DNA of 64,000 nt from an uncultured SAR86 cluster bacterium (GTDB lineage: Bacteria; Pseudomonadota; Gammaproteobacteria; Magnimaribacterales; TMED112): contig CABZLG010000001.1 in NCBI GenBank assembly GCA_902526535.1, positions 43,764 to 107,763 on the forward strand, in the 5' to 3' direction. The position numbers and the translations under genes are program-made. Of this stretch, positions 38,792-48,900 are shown one piece after another. Every line of letters begins with the position of its first letter. The first letter of the stretch is position 1. Below the pieces are notes generated by a model. It was not told the origin of the DNA. It was given only the letters and a program-made list of their open reading frames with translations, and searched no databases.

Positions 38792-39536
38792 AAGCCCTTA
38801 GTATTTCAAAAAAATCTTCCAAGACAAGCTCCTCAGGACGTTTATTAATATCAAACGAAAAACCATCCATTTCCAGATTTAATGCTTTTAATCCAGCCTT
38901 AATTTTTTTTCTCGGGTTCGCGAAACACTTCGTTAAAACCATTTTAAAATTTTGATAATTTAGTTCTCTATCTTTATTATTTTTAACTAATCTGATTAGT
39001 GTTGAAGTCACTTTTGGTTTTGGATGAAATGCCTCAGGTGGAATATCAAATATTCCATGAATTGTGCCAAAATATTCAGTTATTAAAGAAAGTTTATTTT
39101 GCTTCTCTTTTTTTGAAATGAATCTCTCTGCCATTTCCTTTTGAACGAGAAAAATACATTCAAGAAAAATAAAGTCTTCTTCTAAAATCTTTAAAATAAT
39201 TTGGGATGAAATGTTATAAGGCAGATTGCCAAAGACTATAAGACTTTTTGAGGAAAATTTATGTAAATCAACTGCCAGAATATCTGCATTTATAAACTCC
39301 ATATTATTATTATCAGAAAACTTATTATTTAAGATGCTATTTAATTTACTATCTACTTCAAAGCCCCTAAATTTTTTATTTGTACTGGCTAAGTAATTTG
39401 TAAGAGCGCCATCACCAGGCCCTATTTCAATAATTTCAGTAGCATTTGGCAGATTGGCACATGTAAGGATTTTTTCAATGAAAGTGTTATCTCTTAAAAA
39501 GTTTTGGCCAAGAGATTTTTTAGGCTTTATTTTCAT
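38775..39536 (-). CDS. ksgA: 16S rRNA dimethyladenosine transferase
   Basis: KKSLGQNFLRD, IGPGDGALTNYL, NLPYNISSQI. Confidence 0.96.
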   Translation of the reverse strand: MKIKPKKSLGQNFLRDNTFIEKILTCANLPNATEIIEIGPGDGALTNYLASTNKKFRGFEVDSKLNSILNNKFSDNNNMEFINADILAVDLHKFSSKSLIVFGNLPYNISSQIILKILEEDFIFLECIFLVQKEMAERFISKKEKQNKLSLITEYFGTIHGIFDIPPEAFHPKPKVTSTLIRLVKNNKDRELNYQNFKMVLTKCFANPRKKIKAGLKALNLEMDGFSFDINKRPEELVLEDFFEILRAYEQQI

Positions 39537-40488
39537 TCAAAGCAATTTTTATCGATTTTATCATGCTGCTAGGGTCTGCTTTAAAATCTGATGCTATATC
39601 TTCAGCTGTCCCATGATCAACCGAGACACGCATAAAAGGTAGTCCAATAGTAATATTTACAGTGCCATGAAAATCTAGTGTTTTAATTACTGGCAAAGCT
39701 TGATCGTGATACATAGAAAGATATCCATCACATTTTGATGAAACAAAAGCGGTATCCGCCGGCAAAGGTCCAATCAGATTAAATTTGTTACTTAGCTTGT
39801 GAACGCTAGGCTGAATAATATTTTTATCTTCTTGACCATATTCGCCACTTTCACCTGCATGTGGATTTAATCCCAAAATACCCATCAAAGGATTTTGGAT
39901 ATTAAAGAGTTCTCTTAATCCCTTTTCTAAAAGGCTTATTTTATTGATTAATAGTTTTTCAGTAATAGTGTTTGAAACCTCTTTAAGAGGTATATGAGTA
40001 GTTGCAACCCCAATTTTAAGCTGATTATTTGCTAACAACATCAAAACATCACTACAAGAAAATTTATTCTTTAAGTATTCGGTGTGTCCTTGAAAATTTT
40101 TAATTTTGGAAGAAATAATACTTTTATTAATAGGGCCTGTAACAAGATTGAATTTATTATCAAATGCCAAATCCGATGCAATATTAATGCAGTCGATAAC
40201 ATAATCTGCATTATTTTCATCTGATTTTCCTACTTCATAGTTTGGACAATTCTGAACATTAATAAAATTAATCTTATTCGATTTAGTATCTTTGATATTT
40301 GTTAGTTCGTTGAACTCAAAACTATATTTGAGTTGGCTATTTATAAAATCTAAAACACTTAATGAACTTACAACAACAATTTTTTCAAAAATTTCTTTCG
40401 AATTTATTTTAGATAAGGCCTTTAAAAAAATTTCAGGTCCAATACCCGCAGGATCACCCAAAGAAACGATAATTTTTTTATTTATCAA
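39520..40488 (-). CDS. pdxA: 4-hydroxythreonine-4-phosphate dehydrogenase
   Basis: GDPAGIGPEI, GHTEYL, GLNPHAGE, DGYLSMYHDQALPVIK, DHGTAEDIA. Confidence 0.95.
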   Translation of the reverse strand: MINKKIIVSLGDPAGIGPEIFLKALSKINSKEIFEKIVVVSSLSVLDFINSQLKYSFEFNELTNIKDTKSNKINFINVQNCPNYEVGKSDENNADYVIDCINIASDLAFDNKFNLVTGPINKSIISSKIKNFQGHTEYLKNKFSCSDVLMLLANNQLKIGVATTHIPLKEVSNTITEKLLINKISLLEKGLRELFNIQNPLMGILGLNPHAGESGEYGQEDKNIIQPSVHKLSNKFNLIGPLPADTAFVSSKCDGYLSMYHDQALPVIKTLDFHGTVNITIGLPFMRVSVDHGTAEDIASDFKADPSSMIKSIKIALNENKA

Positions 40489-41735
40489 TAGTCCTTTATT
40501 TCAATGAACGCTTCAGCTCGAAGTTCTTGTAAATCTGATTCAAGTTCTTCCTCAAATTTTCTGCTGTATAGATAATTAAATGCTTGATCTGCAATTCTTT
40601 CATTTGTCTTGTCTTCAATTCTAGTACCAATAACTTCTAAAATATGCCATCCAAAGTCTGAACGAAAAGGAAGAGAAACCTCATTGAGATCAGATCTCAT
40701 CATTACTTCTTCAAAGGCCTCTGTGTACTTTCCTTTACCTGCCCAACCCAGCTTTCCACCTTCCTGTTTTGAGCCAGGATCATCACTAAACTCTGCTGCC
40801 AATTGATCAAAATCTTCGCCAGCAAGTAATCTTTCTCTTATAGAAATCATTAATTCTTCAGATTCATCATCTGGTCTTACTCTGTTAGGAATGAGAAGTA
40901 TATGTCTAACTTCCCATTCTTTTTCAAAAGAAACTGCTGGACCTCTTTTATCATTAAGGTAAAGAATATGTGAGCCTGCACCACTTTTTATAACTTCTGA
41001 AACTTCTCCAATCTTAAGTTTTTCAAGAGTATTCTGAAATAATTCTGGGAAACCAGTTATCTTTCTCCAACCTAAATCTCCCTTATTTTGATCTTCAGAA
41101 AAATTTTCTGATAGCTCTATGAAATTTTTCCCACTATCAACAGATTCAACAACTTCGTTATAAACATCATCAATGTTTTTCTGAGAATTTGTTCTTATTA
41201 AAATTTGCCTAACATTTAGTTCTGGTCCTAACTGTGTTTTAGCTTCTTCTGTATTAAGAAAATTTACTAACTCTTCTTGAGTTATAGATATTCTATTTTG
41301 AACCCTTCCTTGTTGTACCCTGTTAATTTTTAATGATCTTTTGATTTCATCTCTGACAAGCTCATAGGAATCACCCTCATCTTCAATCGATTGAATAAAT
41401 TCTTCAATTGTTAACTCATTTTGCTGAGCAACTCTTTTGACGGTAACATTAAGTTCTTCATCACTTATCTTTATACCTGCTTTGTCAGCAATCTGTAGTT
41501 GAAGTTCCTCAATTATCAGAGCTTCAACTATTTCATTTCTTAAATCCTCTTCAGACGGTACTCTCGCTCCTGAAATAGCAGCTTCTTTCTTAAAATTATT
41601 AATTTTAAGTTGAATATCTGATTCAAGAACAACCCCATCATTAACAATCACTGCAATCCTATCAACCGTCTGACTGTAAGCACCAGCAGATAGTGAAAGT
41701 ACAAAAATTAATTTAATTAAATAATCCATTTTCAA
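40485..41735 (-). CDS. surA: periplasmic chaperone SurA (peptidyl-prolyl isomerase)
   Basis: Signal peptide, DRIAVIVNDGVVLESDI, two parvulin domains (GGKLGWAGKG...PFRSDFGWHILEV). Confidence 0.95.
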   Translation of the reverse strand: MKMDYLIKLIFVLSLSAGAYSQTVDRIAVIVNDGVVLESDIQLKINNFKKEAAISGARVPSEEDLRNEIVEALIIEELQLQIADKAGIKISDEELNVTVKRVAQQNELTIEEFIQSIEDEGDSYELVRDEIKRSLKINRVQQGRVQNRISITQEELVNFLNTEEAKTQLGPELNVRQILIRTNSQKNIDDVYNEVVESVDSGKNFIELSENFSEDQNKGDLGWRKITGFPELFQNTLEKLKIGEVSEVIKSGAGSHILYLNDKRGPAVSFEKEWEVRHILLIPNRVRPDDESEELMISIRERLLAGEDFDQLAAEFSDDPGSKQEGGKLGWAGKGKYTEAFEEVMMRSDLNEVSLPFRSDFGWHILEVIGTRIEDKTNERIADQAFNYLYSRKFEEELESDLQELRAEAFIEIKDY

Positions 41736-43590
41736 TAATATTTTCTAATGGGTTCAAAATATTTGAAAGCCCTATCAGTTCAAATTCAAAGCTAAGGTTA
41801 TTTTTTACCTGAGGATTAGTCAAATTTATTATCTGCATATAAGACAAATTTACGTTGTTAGGATCTATATATGGAAAAAATCTAGCTCGTTCAAGACTTA
41901 ATCTTAATTTCAAACAATCAACAAACCATTCTCCACCAATAACACTTTCATTAATTAATTCATTTTCTTGTGAATATTGAGCTCTAGTGAATAAAGTTAT
42001 ATCACCAAATTTTTGTTTTGCTTTTAAAACATAATTATTTATTCCAGATAAGGGAAAACTTGCCATAGCAAATTCATTTTTTTCTAATGAAAATAAACCC
42101 TCTTGGTTTGAATATTTTAATCCAAACCGTAGCCCCATAAATTTTTCTTTTTCAACACTATAGTTTCCATTTGTAAAATAAGAAAAGTTTCCAGAGTTTT
42201 TTTGAATCTTAAAAAAAATTGGTTTCTTTTCATAAAACTTTTTGAAAATCATGCTTTCATCTGAAAAGTTATAGTCCTCATATAAGTTTGTTGATACAGA
42301 GTAATCAAAATTGTTCATTGATCCTGAGTGAAAAATAAATAATTTATTTTGATTAGGCCCTCTATCTTTCCCTGACCAAGGCTGTAAAGATATATTAGAT
42401 TCTGGAGTAGGCATTCTTGGATAGGAATCAAGTATGGGAACTTCTGATTGATCTTCATACGAAGAAACAATCACACCTAGTTTGAGTCCTTTAATTTCAC
42501 GAAAAGAAAAATTCTGCCTGAAAGCAAAGTCATTTTTTTGGATGCCTTCAATTGTTTTGTCCTTAAAAGAGTAGTCTCTTATCTGTACAAGAAAATCAGT
42601 ATCAATTTTTATCTTAATGTTTTGATATTTATTAGAAGCTCTAAGTTCTGTAAAAAAACGCTCAACATTGTCGTAAACAGAATAGGGCAACTGAAAGATT
42701 TTGTTAGATTTGTCTTTAAATTTTGCAAATTCTGTTACTAAATCTATACGAAATTGACCTATATCAAAAAATAAATTACTTGTTACATAATCTTTTCTAT
42801 GTGAAACAGGTCTAGCAATACCTAGCTGTTTGAAGTCATCACTTCCAAAACTCATAAATAAATTATCAAGCTCATAAGATAAATTTATGGATTGCCTCAG
42901 ATCTAAACTTCTTCTACTTGCGTCTAGATATCTATATCCATAGTTTTGTATTAATGATTGACCTGAAAAATCAGAATAATTCACTCCAAATGTTATATTT
43001 TCCCCAATTAAAGAGTTTCCAATTAGTTTGTACACCCAAGAGCCATCATTATCATTCAGAGCTAAGCTTGTAAATTTATAATTATTGTCATCATCCTTGT
43101 GCTGGTATTTAAATGAAGCACCAAACTTAGATTTTGTGTAAACAGGTTCTAAGACAAATGAACTATTTTCATATTTTCTTTGAAATTTATAACTAATATC
43201 TATTTCATTATCTGTTAATCCAAGAGAGGGTACTGAAATAGAATCTTTATCATCGTAATTTACCTCATTTACCCAAAATATTGGAATATCAAATAAAGTA
43301 ACTTTTGCTTTTTTTAGTTGGATGCTTTTATCTTTTTTAAGAGAAGCTTCATCTGCTGAAAATTTCCATACAGCATCTTTATCACATGTATATATTTCAA
43401 CATCAGTTAAAACTGTTTCATTATTTTTAAGTTCTGCACTCTTAAAACCCAATGAGGTTTTTTCATCAAGTTTGATTTCACCATCAGCTAACTTTATTTG
43501 TGAGTTTTTGTCTTCATCAGAACACTCAGCCCATAAAAAACTTTGATACGTTAATGTAAATAACAATAATAGTTTTTTAAATTTGTTCAT
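41713..43590 (-). CDS. lptD: LPS assembly outer membrane protein LptD
   Basis: Signal peptide, OstA-like N-domain, beta-barrel; upstream of surA. Confidence 0.88.
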   Translation of the reverse strand: MNKFKKLLLLFTLTYQSFLWAECSDEDKNSQIKLADGEIKLDEKTSLGFKSAELKNNETVLTDVEIYTCDKDAVWKFSADEASLKKDKSIQLKKAKVTLFDIPIFWVNEVNYDDKDSISVPSLGLTDNEIDISYKFQRKYENSSFVLEPVYTKSKFGASFKYQHKDDDNNYKFTSLALNDNDGSWVYKLIGNSLIGENITFGVNYSDFSGQSLIQNYGYRYLDASRRSLDLRQSINLSYELDNLFMSFGSDDFKQLGIARPVSHRKDYVTSNLFFDIGQFRIDLVTEFAKFKDKSNKIFQLPYSVYDNVERFFTELRASNKYQNIKIKIDTDFLVQIRDYSFKDKTIEGIQKNDFAFRQNFSFREIKGLKLGVIVSSYEDQSEVPILDSYPRMPTPESNISLQPWSGKDRGPNQNKLFIFHSGSMNNFDYSVSTNLYEDYNFSDESMIFKKFYEKKPIFFKIQKNSGNFSYFTNGNYSVEKEKFMGLRFGLKYSNQEGLFSLEKNEFAMASFPLSGINNYVLKAKQKFGDITLFTRAQYSQENELINESVIGGEWFVDCLKLRLSLERARFFPYIDPNNVNLSYMQIINLTNPQVKNNLSFEFELIGLSNILNPLENIIENGLFN

Positions 43591-43631
43591 ATGCCTGTTA
43601 TTATAGGACTTTTAAAATGTAAAAAAGTTTT

Positions 43632-44489
43632 ATGAGTTTGAAAGATAAAGTGATTTTTATGACCGGCGGAAGCAGAGGTATAGGTCTGTCTATAGCATTA
43701 AAAGCAGCAGCCGATGGAGCGAAAATTGCGATTGCGGCAAAAACTGCTGATCCACACCCTAAACTTCCTGGAACAATATTTACTGCAGTTGAAGAGATTG
43801 AAGCAGCAGGAGGACATGGATTGCCTATTCAATGTGATATTAGAGATGAACATAATGTACATGAATCAGTAAAGAAAGCTGTAGATCATTTTGGTGGAAT
43901 TGACATTTGCATTAATAATGCGTCTGCAATAAGCCTTACACCAACATTGGATACAGATATGAAAAGATATGATCTTATGCATAACATCAATGGCAGAGGC
44001 ACATTCCTTACGAGTAAGGCATGCATACCACACCTTCTTAAATCAGATAATCCACACATTTTGAATATTTCACCGCCTTTGGATATGAATCCAATATGGT
44101 TCCAGGGTCATGTTGCCTACACAATGGCTAAATACAATATGAGCCTGTGTGTTTTAGGTATGGCAGCTGAATACAAAGGACAAATTGCAGTAAATGCTCT
44201 CTGGCCGAGAACGGCCATTAGGACAGCAGCAGTAAAAAATGTACTAGGAGGAGATGAAATGATGAAAAAATCAAGAGATCCAAAGATAATGGCTGATGCT
44301 GCCCATATAATTCTAAATAAAGACAAAGATAAATTTTCAGGCAATTTCGTTTTAGATGACTCTTTGCTAGCCGAACATGGCGAAACAGACTTTAGTAAAT
44401 ACGCTGATTATCCATTCGCAGAACTAATACCAGATTTTTTTGTACCCGAAGATGCTTATCCAGTTCCTCAGGTAGTAAAAGATAGTTGA
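43632..44489 (+). CDS. short-chain dehydrogenase/reductase (HSDL2-like)
   Basis: MTGGSRGIGLSIALKAAADGAKIAIAAKTADPHPKLPGTI, NNASAISLT, NISPPLDMNP, YTMAKYNMS. Confidence 0.88.
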   Translation: MSLKDKVIFMTGGSRGIGLSIALKAAADGAKIAIAAKTADPHPKLPGTIFTAVEEIEAAGGHGLPIQCDIRDEHNVHESVKKAVDHFGGIDICINNASAISLTPTLDTDMKRYDLMHNINGRGTFLTSKACIPHLLKSDNPHILNISPPLDMNPIWFQGHVAYTMAKYNMSLCVLGMAAEYKGQIAVNALWPRTAIRTAAVKNVLGGDEMMKKSRDPKIMADAAHIILNKDKDKFSGNFVLDDSLLAEHGETDFSKYADYPFAELIPDFFVPEDAYPVPQVVKDS

Positions 44490-45400
44490 AAAAAGACTTA
44501 AAAGAAGCAATCAGTTGGTTAGAAAAAATTCTAGGTAACCATTCATTTCAGATTAGCCCACTCAGACAAGAAGCAAGCGAAAGAAGTTACTACAGAATAA
44601 AAGTAAATAATAATAGCTATGTTTTAATGAATAATTTTGGCCCTAAAGAAAACGCAGCTAACTTTATTAAGATACAAAAAATATTAAAAGATGAAAAAGT
44701 AAATGTTCCAGATATCTTTGGTTTTTCAGATGAATTGGATTATTTACTTCTTGAAGATTTAGGAGATATTACACTTGATGAATATGATGAATTATCTGAG
44801 GAAGATTTTTTGAAGTGTGCTTCAGTTGAATTAGAAAAAATTAGATCAATTCCAAACTTCTCTATTGAAGAAAATATATCACTAGAATCACATTATTCTC
44901 AAACTAAGGATTTCTTAAATTTTTTTTATGATAAAAAAATAACCATTTCTTCCGAAGAACAATTAGTAATAAAAGAATTAAGAAATTCAATTTCAGGGAA
45001 GCTAGTACAACAAGCTATTGTGCCTACTCATTTTGACTATGAAAGAAGGAACATGCTTTTTTATAAAGATAAAATTCATATCATAGACTTCCAAGATCTT
45101 AAATCTGGTCCAATTAGTATGGATGCTGCATCATTAATTTTTGAACATAAATTTAATTATTCAGATGAATTAGTCAATAAATTTTCTAAGAGATTAGTTG
45201 GTGAGGATTCACAAAAAGAAATTTTTGTCGCTCTTGCTCATCGTTCAATGAGGATTATTGGAACATTCAGCAAATACTTTAAGGAAGGTAAGCTTTTGAA
45301 TCGTCAAAAAGATATAACTTTGTTTGTTGAAAGGCTCTTATTAGCTCTAAAATATTTAAATGAAAAAGATGCATTAAGGATTGTTGAGAAATTAATATGA
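44486..45400 (+). CDS. amgK: sugar kinase of the aminoglycoside phosphotransferase fold (AmgK-like)
   Basis: TTG start; YLLLEDLGDITL, THFDYERRNMLF, IIDFQDLKSGPISMDAASL; followed by murU and adjacent to lptD. Confidence 0.82.
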   Translation: MKKDLKEAISWLEKILGNHSFQISPLRQEASERSYYRIKVNNNSYVLMNNFGPKENAANFIKIQKILKDEKVNVPDIFGFSDELDYLLLEDLGDITLDEYDELSEEDFLKCASVELEKIRSIPNFSIEENISLESHYSQTKDFLNFFYDKKITISSEEQLVIKELRNSISGKLVQQAIVPTHFDYERRNMLFYKDKIHIIDFQDLKSGPISMDAASLIFEHKFNYSDELVNKFSKRLVGEDSQKEIFVALAHRSMRIIGTFSKYFKEGKLLNRQKDITLFVERLLLALKYLNEKDALRIVEKLI

Positions 45401-46035
45401 AAGCAATGATTCTTGCTGCAGGTTTTGGTAAAAGGCTTGGACAGTTAACAAAAAATACACCGAAACCTCTCATTCAAGTGAAAGGAAAAGCTTTGATTGA
45501 CTATCATTTAGATAAACTTATCAAATCAGGTTTTGAGCTGGTGGTAATAAATCTTCACTATCTTGGCGAACAAATAGAAGAACATTTAACCTCAAAATTC
45601 TCTGGAAAAATTGAAATCATATTTAGCCATGAGAAAGAAATTTTAGGTACGTGTGGCGGCATTTTAAATTCAATCAATCATTTTGGAAATGATGACTTCT
45701 TAGTGTTAAATGCTGATATTTATAGTGACATTGATTATAAGTATTTTAAAAAATTTAAAGCACCAACAATTTTTGCAGTAAGAAATAATAAAAATGGAGA
45801 TTTTTCAGTTAAAAATGAAAAAGTTATTGTTCATGGAGAAAAAAATTTCACCTGGACGGGGTTTAGCATAATTAATTCTTCTTTTTTTCAAGGAATGGAA
45901 ACTAAATACTCTCACTATTGGGAAGACTTAATGATGCATTTAGCTGCTGAGCAGAGAGTCTTTGCAGATATTCCAAATATAAATTGGTATGATGTTGGTA
46001 TTAAAGATACCCTTGATTATTTAAATAGTGAATAA
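45397..46035 (+). CDS. murU: N-acetylmuramate alpha-1-phosphate uridylyltransferase / nucleotidyltransferase
   Basis: [38 protein letters not shown]; paired with amgK. Confidence 0.85.
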   Translation: MKAMILAAGFGKRLGQLTKNTPKPLIQVKGKALIDYHLDKLIKSGFELVVINLHYLGEQIEEHLTSKFSGKIEIIFSHEKEILGTCGGILNSINHFGNDDFLVLNADIYSDIDYKYFKKFKAPTIFAVRNNKNGDFSVKNEKVIVHGEKNFTWTGFSIINSSFFQGMETKYSHYWEDLMMHLAAEQRVFADIPNINWYDVGIKDTLDYLNSE

Positions 46036-46687
46036 AGTAATTGCTCCCTCTATTTTATCAGCAGACTTTGCTCGGCTAGGTGAGGAAGTAAATGCAGTTT
46101 TAGATTGTGGTGCAGATTGGATACATTTTGATGTGATGGATAATCATTATGTCCCTAACCTTACTATTGGCCCTATGGTTTGTAAGTCTTTAAGAGATTT
46201 TGGAATAAAAGATTTTATTGATGTGCATCTTATGGTGGAGCCAGTTGACGATTTAGTAAAAAAATTCGCTAAAGCTGGCGCTGATCTGATTTCATTTCAC
46301 CCTGAAGCTAGTAATCATGTTGACAGAACGCTGGGAAAGATAAAAGACGCAGGCTGTAAGTCTGGTTTGGTTTTAAATCCAGCTAGCCCCTTATCATTAA
46401 TAGAAGATCTTTTAGAGGAGGTTGACCTAATTCTGTTGATGTCAGTAAATCCAGGTTTTGGTGGGCAAAAATTCATTTCCAGAACCCTTCCAAAAATTAA
46501 AAAGCTCAGATCTTTGATCGATCAAACTGGCAAAGATATAAGGCTTGAGGTTGATGGAGGTATAAGTGAAGAAAATGTAAAAGAAATTTCTGATGCTGGT
46601 GCAGATACATTTGTAATGGGTTCTGCAATTTTTAATTCTGATGATTATAAAAAAACAATTTCTGCCGTTCGTAATCTTATTGCTTAG
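46028..46687 (+). CDS. rpe: ribulose-phosphate 3-epimerase
   Basis: GTG start; [56 protein letters not shown]. Confidence 0.97.
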   Translation: MNKVIAPSILSADFARLGEEVNAVLDCGADWIHFDVMDNHYVPNLTIGPMVCKSLRDFGIKDFIDVHLMVEPVDDLVKKFAKAGADLISFHPEASNHVDRTLGKIKDAGCKSGLVLNPASPLSLIEDLLEEVDLILLMSVNPGFGGQKFISRTLPKIKKLRSLIDQTGKDIRLEVDGGISEENVKEISDAGADTFVMGSAIFNSDDYKKTISAVRNLIA

Positions 46688-47051
46688 CTTCTTTCTGCCT
46701 TCAGAAAAAATCAAGATAAATAATTCTGTATTAGAGGTTGTAATAGCTGATACCAAGCAATCAAGAAATCAAGGCCTAATGTTTATTGACTCCTTAGATG
46801 AAAATATGGGTATGTTTTTTATATGGTCAGAGTCTTCAAAAAAATGTATGTGGATGAGAAATACAAAAATTCCTTTATCAGTTGCTTTTATTGATGAAAA
46901 CTTTCTTATTAGAGAGATTAAAGAACTAAAACCATTAAACTTAGATTCTGTTTGTTCAAAATCAGGGTCAATAAAATATGCCTTGGAGGTAAATCAGGGG
47001 TGGTTTGCTGAAAAAAATATAAAAATTTTTAACAAAATTATTGTTGAATAG
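46641..47051 (+). CDS. DUF192 family exported protein
   Basis: Signal peptide, [47 protein letters not shown]. Confidence 0.85.
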   Translation: MIIKKQFLPFVILLLSFFLPSEKIKINNSVLEVVIADTKQSRNQGLMFIDSLDENMGMFFIWSESSKKCMWMRNTKIPLSVAFIDENFLIREIKELKPLNLDSVCSKSGSIKYALEVNQGWFAEKNIKIFNKIIVE

Positions 47052-47654
47052 TTAAATATACCTACTTAAGGTTGTCATTGATTTTGCGGTGATTTTCATT
47101 AATCCTTTTACAACTGTAGGAAGCTCTTCTCCCCCATGATCTTTGGCCTCTTTGCCATGCTCTTCCTCTTCATCAATCATTTTTTTGAGAATTTCACGAC
47201 TTTTTTTATCGCTTGGAGACATTTCATCAAGATGCCCCTCTAAGTGTTTAACAACTTGTTTTTCTGTTTCTTCTATGAAGCCCAAACTCTTTTCGTCGCC
47301 AAAAAAGGCTGCTATTGATCCTAGTGTAAAAGAACCAGCATAGTAAAATGGGTCTAAGAGTGACTTTCTGCCTCCAAGTTCCTTTAATCTTTTATCACAC
47401 CACTTTAAATGTCTAAATTCTTCTTCACCTGCTTTAAGAAGATGTTTTTTTACTTTCTTCGATTTCGCGAAGAATGCTTGTCCTCTATATAGTGCTTGAG
47501 CTGCAACCTCACCTGATGCATTGACCCGCATAAGTGATATGGAGTGTTTCTTTTCATCTTCAGAAAGAGATTCATCTGGCTCCCCCCTCTCTTTATGATT
47601 CATAATTTTTAAAAAATGATTGAATTCTCCAGCAATCTTTTCTTCAAGACTCAT
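47052..47654 (-). CDS. coq7: Coq7-type demethoxyubiquinone hydroxylase
   Basis: LMRVNASGEVAAQALYRGQAFF, EEEFRHLKWCDKRLKELGGR, DEEEEHGKEA di-iron ligands; start set to MSLEEKI. Confidence 0.92.
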   Translation of the reverse strand: MSLEEKIAGEFNHFLKIMNHKERGEPDESLSEDEKKHSISLMRVNASGEVAAQALYRGQAFFAKSKKVKKHLLKAGEEEFRHLKWCDKRLKELGGRKSLLDPFYYAGSFTLGSIAAFFGDEKSLGFIEETEKQVVKHLEGHLDEMSPSDKKSREILKKMIDEEEEHGKEAKDHGGEELPTVVKGLMKITAKSMTTLSRYI

Positions 47655-48900
47655 AAATATCACCTATATCTTTTCTATAAACCATATCATTAAATTTTAT
47701 ATTGTTTATGTTTGTATAAATAATTTTTTTACAAGATTCTAAGTCTGGCGCTTTTGCGTTTAGGCTAAAAACTCTTCCACCACTAGTAAGTAGCTCTCCA
47801 TTATAATCTTTTGTACCTGCATGAAAAAGTTTCACTTTATCCAACTCTGAAATTTCAATATGCTGATCTTTTTTATAACTCCCAGGATATCCGCCTGATG
47901 CTATTACCACCCCCATAGAGCTCTGTTTACCCCAAGAAATATTTTTTAGATCATCTGAAAGTGCATCCAATAATACTTTTAGTAAATCAGAATCTAATTG
48001 AAGCATTAAACACTGAGTTTCTGGGTCGCCTAATCTACAATTATATTCAAGTACTTTAGGCTGATTATCCTTGACCATAAGACCAAAATACATAAAACCA
48101 TAAAAATCTATTTTCGCATTTCTCAATCCATTCATAGTTGGCTCAACAATTTGTTTATTTATATTTTTTAAAAGCTCATCATTCATAAATGGTGATGGAC
48201 TCATACAGCCCATTCCACCTGTATTTGGCCCACTATTACCGTCTAAAAGTGGCTTGTAGTCGACACTAGTCTCAAAAGGGTAAAATCTATAAGGTGTCAT
48301 TATTCCCATGTAACTAAGCTCTGTACCAAATAAACATTCTTCAATTAACACTTTATTTCCAGCATCACCAAACTTATTTTTTTCCATAATGTCTTCAATC
48401 CATTGCATTGCCTCACCAAGTTTTTTTGATACTAAAACTCCCTTACCTGCTGCTAATCCATCAGCCTTAAGAACAATTGGAAATTCGACTGTCTCAAGAT
48501 GACGTTTAGCTAATTTTGAATCAGAAAAGAAATTAGCAGCACCTGTAGGAATATTATTTTCAAACATAAATTTTTTTGAAAATATTTTAGAGCCCTCAAG
48601 TTGGGCTCCTTCTTTTGTTGGTCCAAACACTTGTACACTCGAATTTTGAAAATAGTCATTGATACCATTCACAAGGGGATCTTCAGGACCAACTACAATT
48701 AATTCAATATTTTCACTGTTAACAAGTTCTTCTAATGCAGAAAAATTATTTACGTCTATTTTTTTGTTATAACATTTTGATTCCTTAGCTGTTCCTCCAT
48801 TTCCAGGAGCAACAAAAATTTTGCCAACTTTTTTAGATTTGGATAATTTCCATGCTAATGCATGCTCTCTACCACCTTGACCAACAACTAAAACATTCAT
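47644..48900 (-). CDS. purD: phosphoribosylamine-glycine ligase
   Basis: VGQGGREHALAWKL, APGNGGTA, LKADGLAAGKGV, EYNCRLGDPETQ. Confidence 0.97.
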   Translation of the reverse strand: MNVLVVGQGGREHALAWKLSKSKKVGKIFVAPGNGGTAKESKCYNKKIDVNNFSALEELVNSENIELIVVGPEDPLVNGINDYFQNSSVQVFGPTKEGAQLEGSKIFSKKFMFENNIPTGAANFFSDSKLAKRHLETVEFPIVLKADGLAAGKGVLVSKKLGEAMQWIEDIMEKNKFGDAGNKVLIEECLFGTELSYMGIMTPYRFYPFETSVDYKPLLDGNSGPNTGGMGCMSPSPFMNDELLKNINKQIVEPTMNGLRNAKIDFYGFMYFGLMVKDNQPKVLEYNCRLGDPETQCLMLQLDSDLLKVLLDALSDDLKNISWGKQSSMGVVIASGGYPGSYKKDQHIEISELDKVKLFHAGTKDYNGELLTSGGRVFSLNAKAPDLESCKKIIYTNINNIKFNDMVYRKDIGDIYES

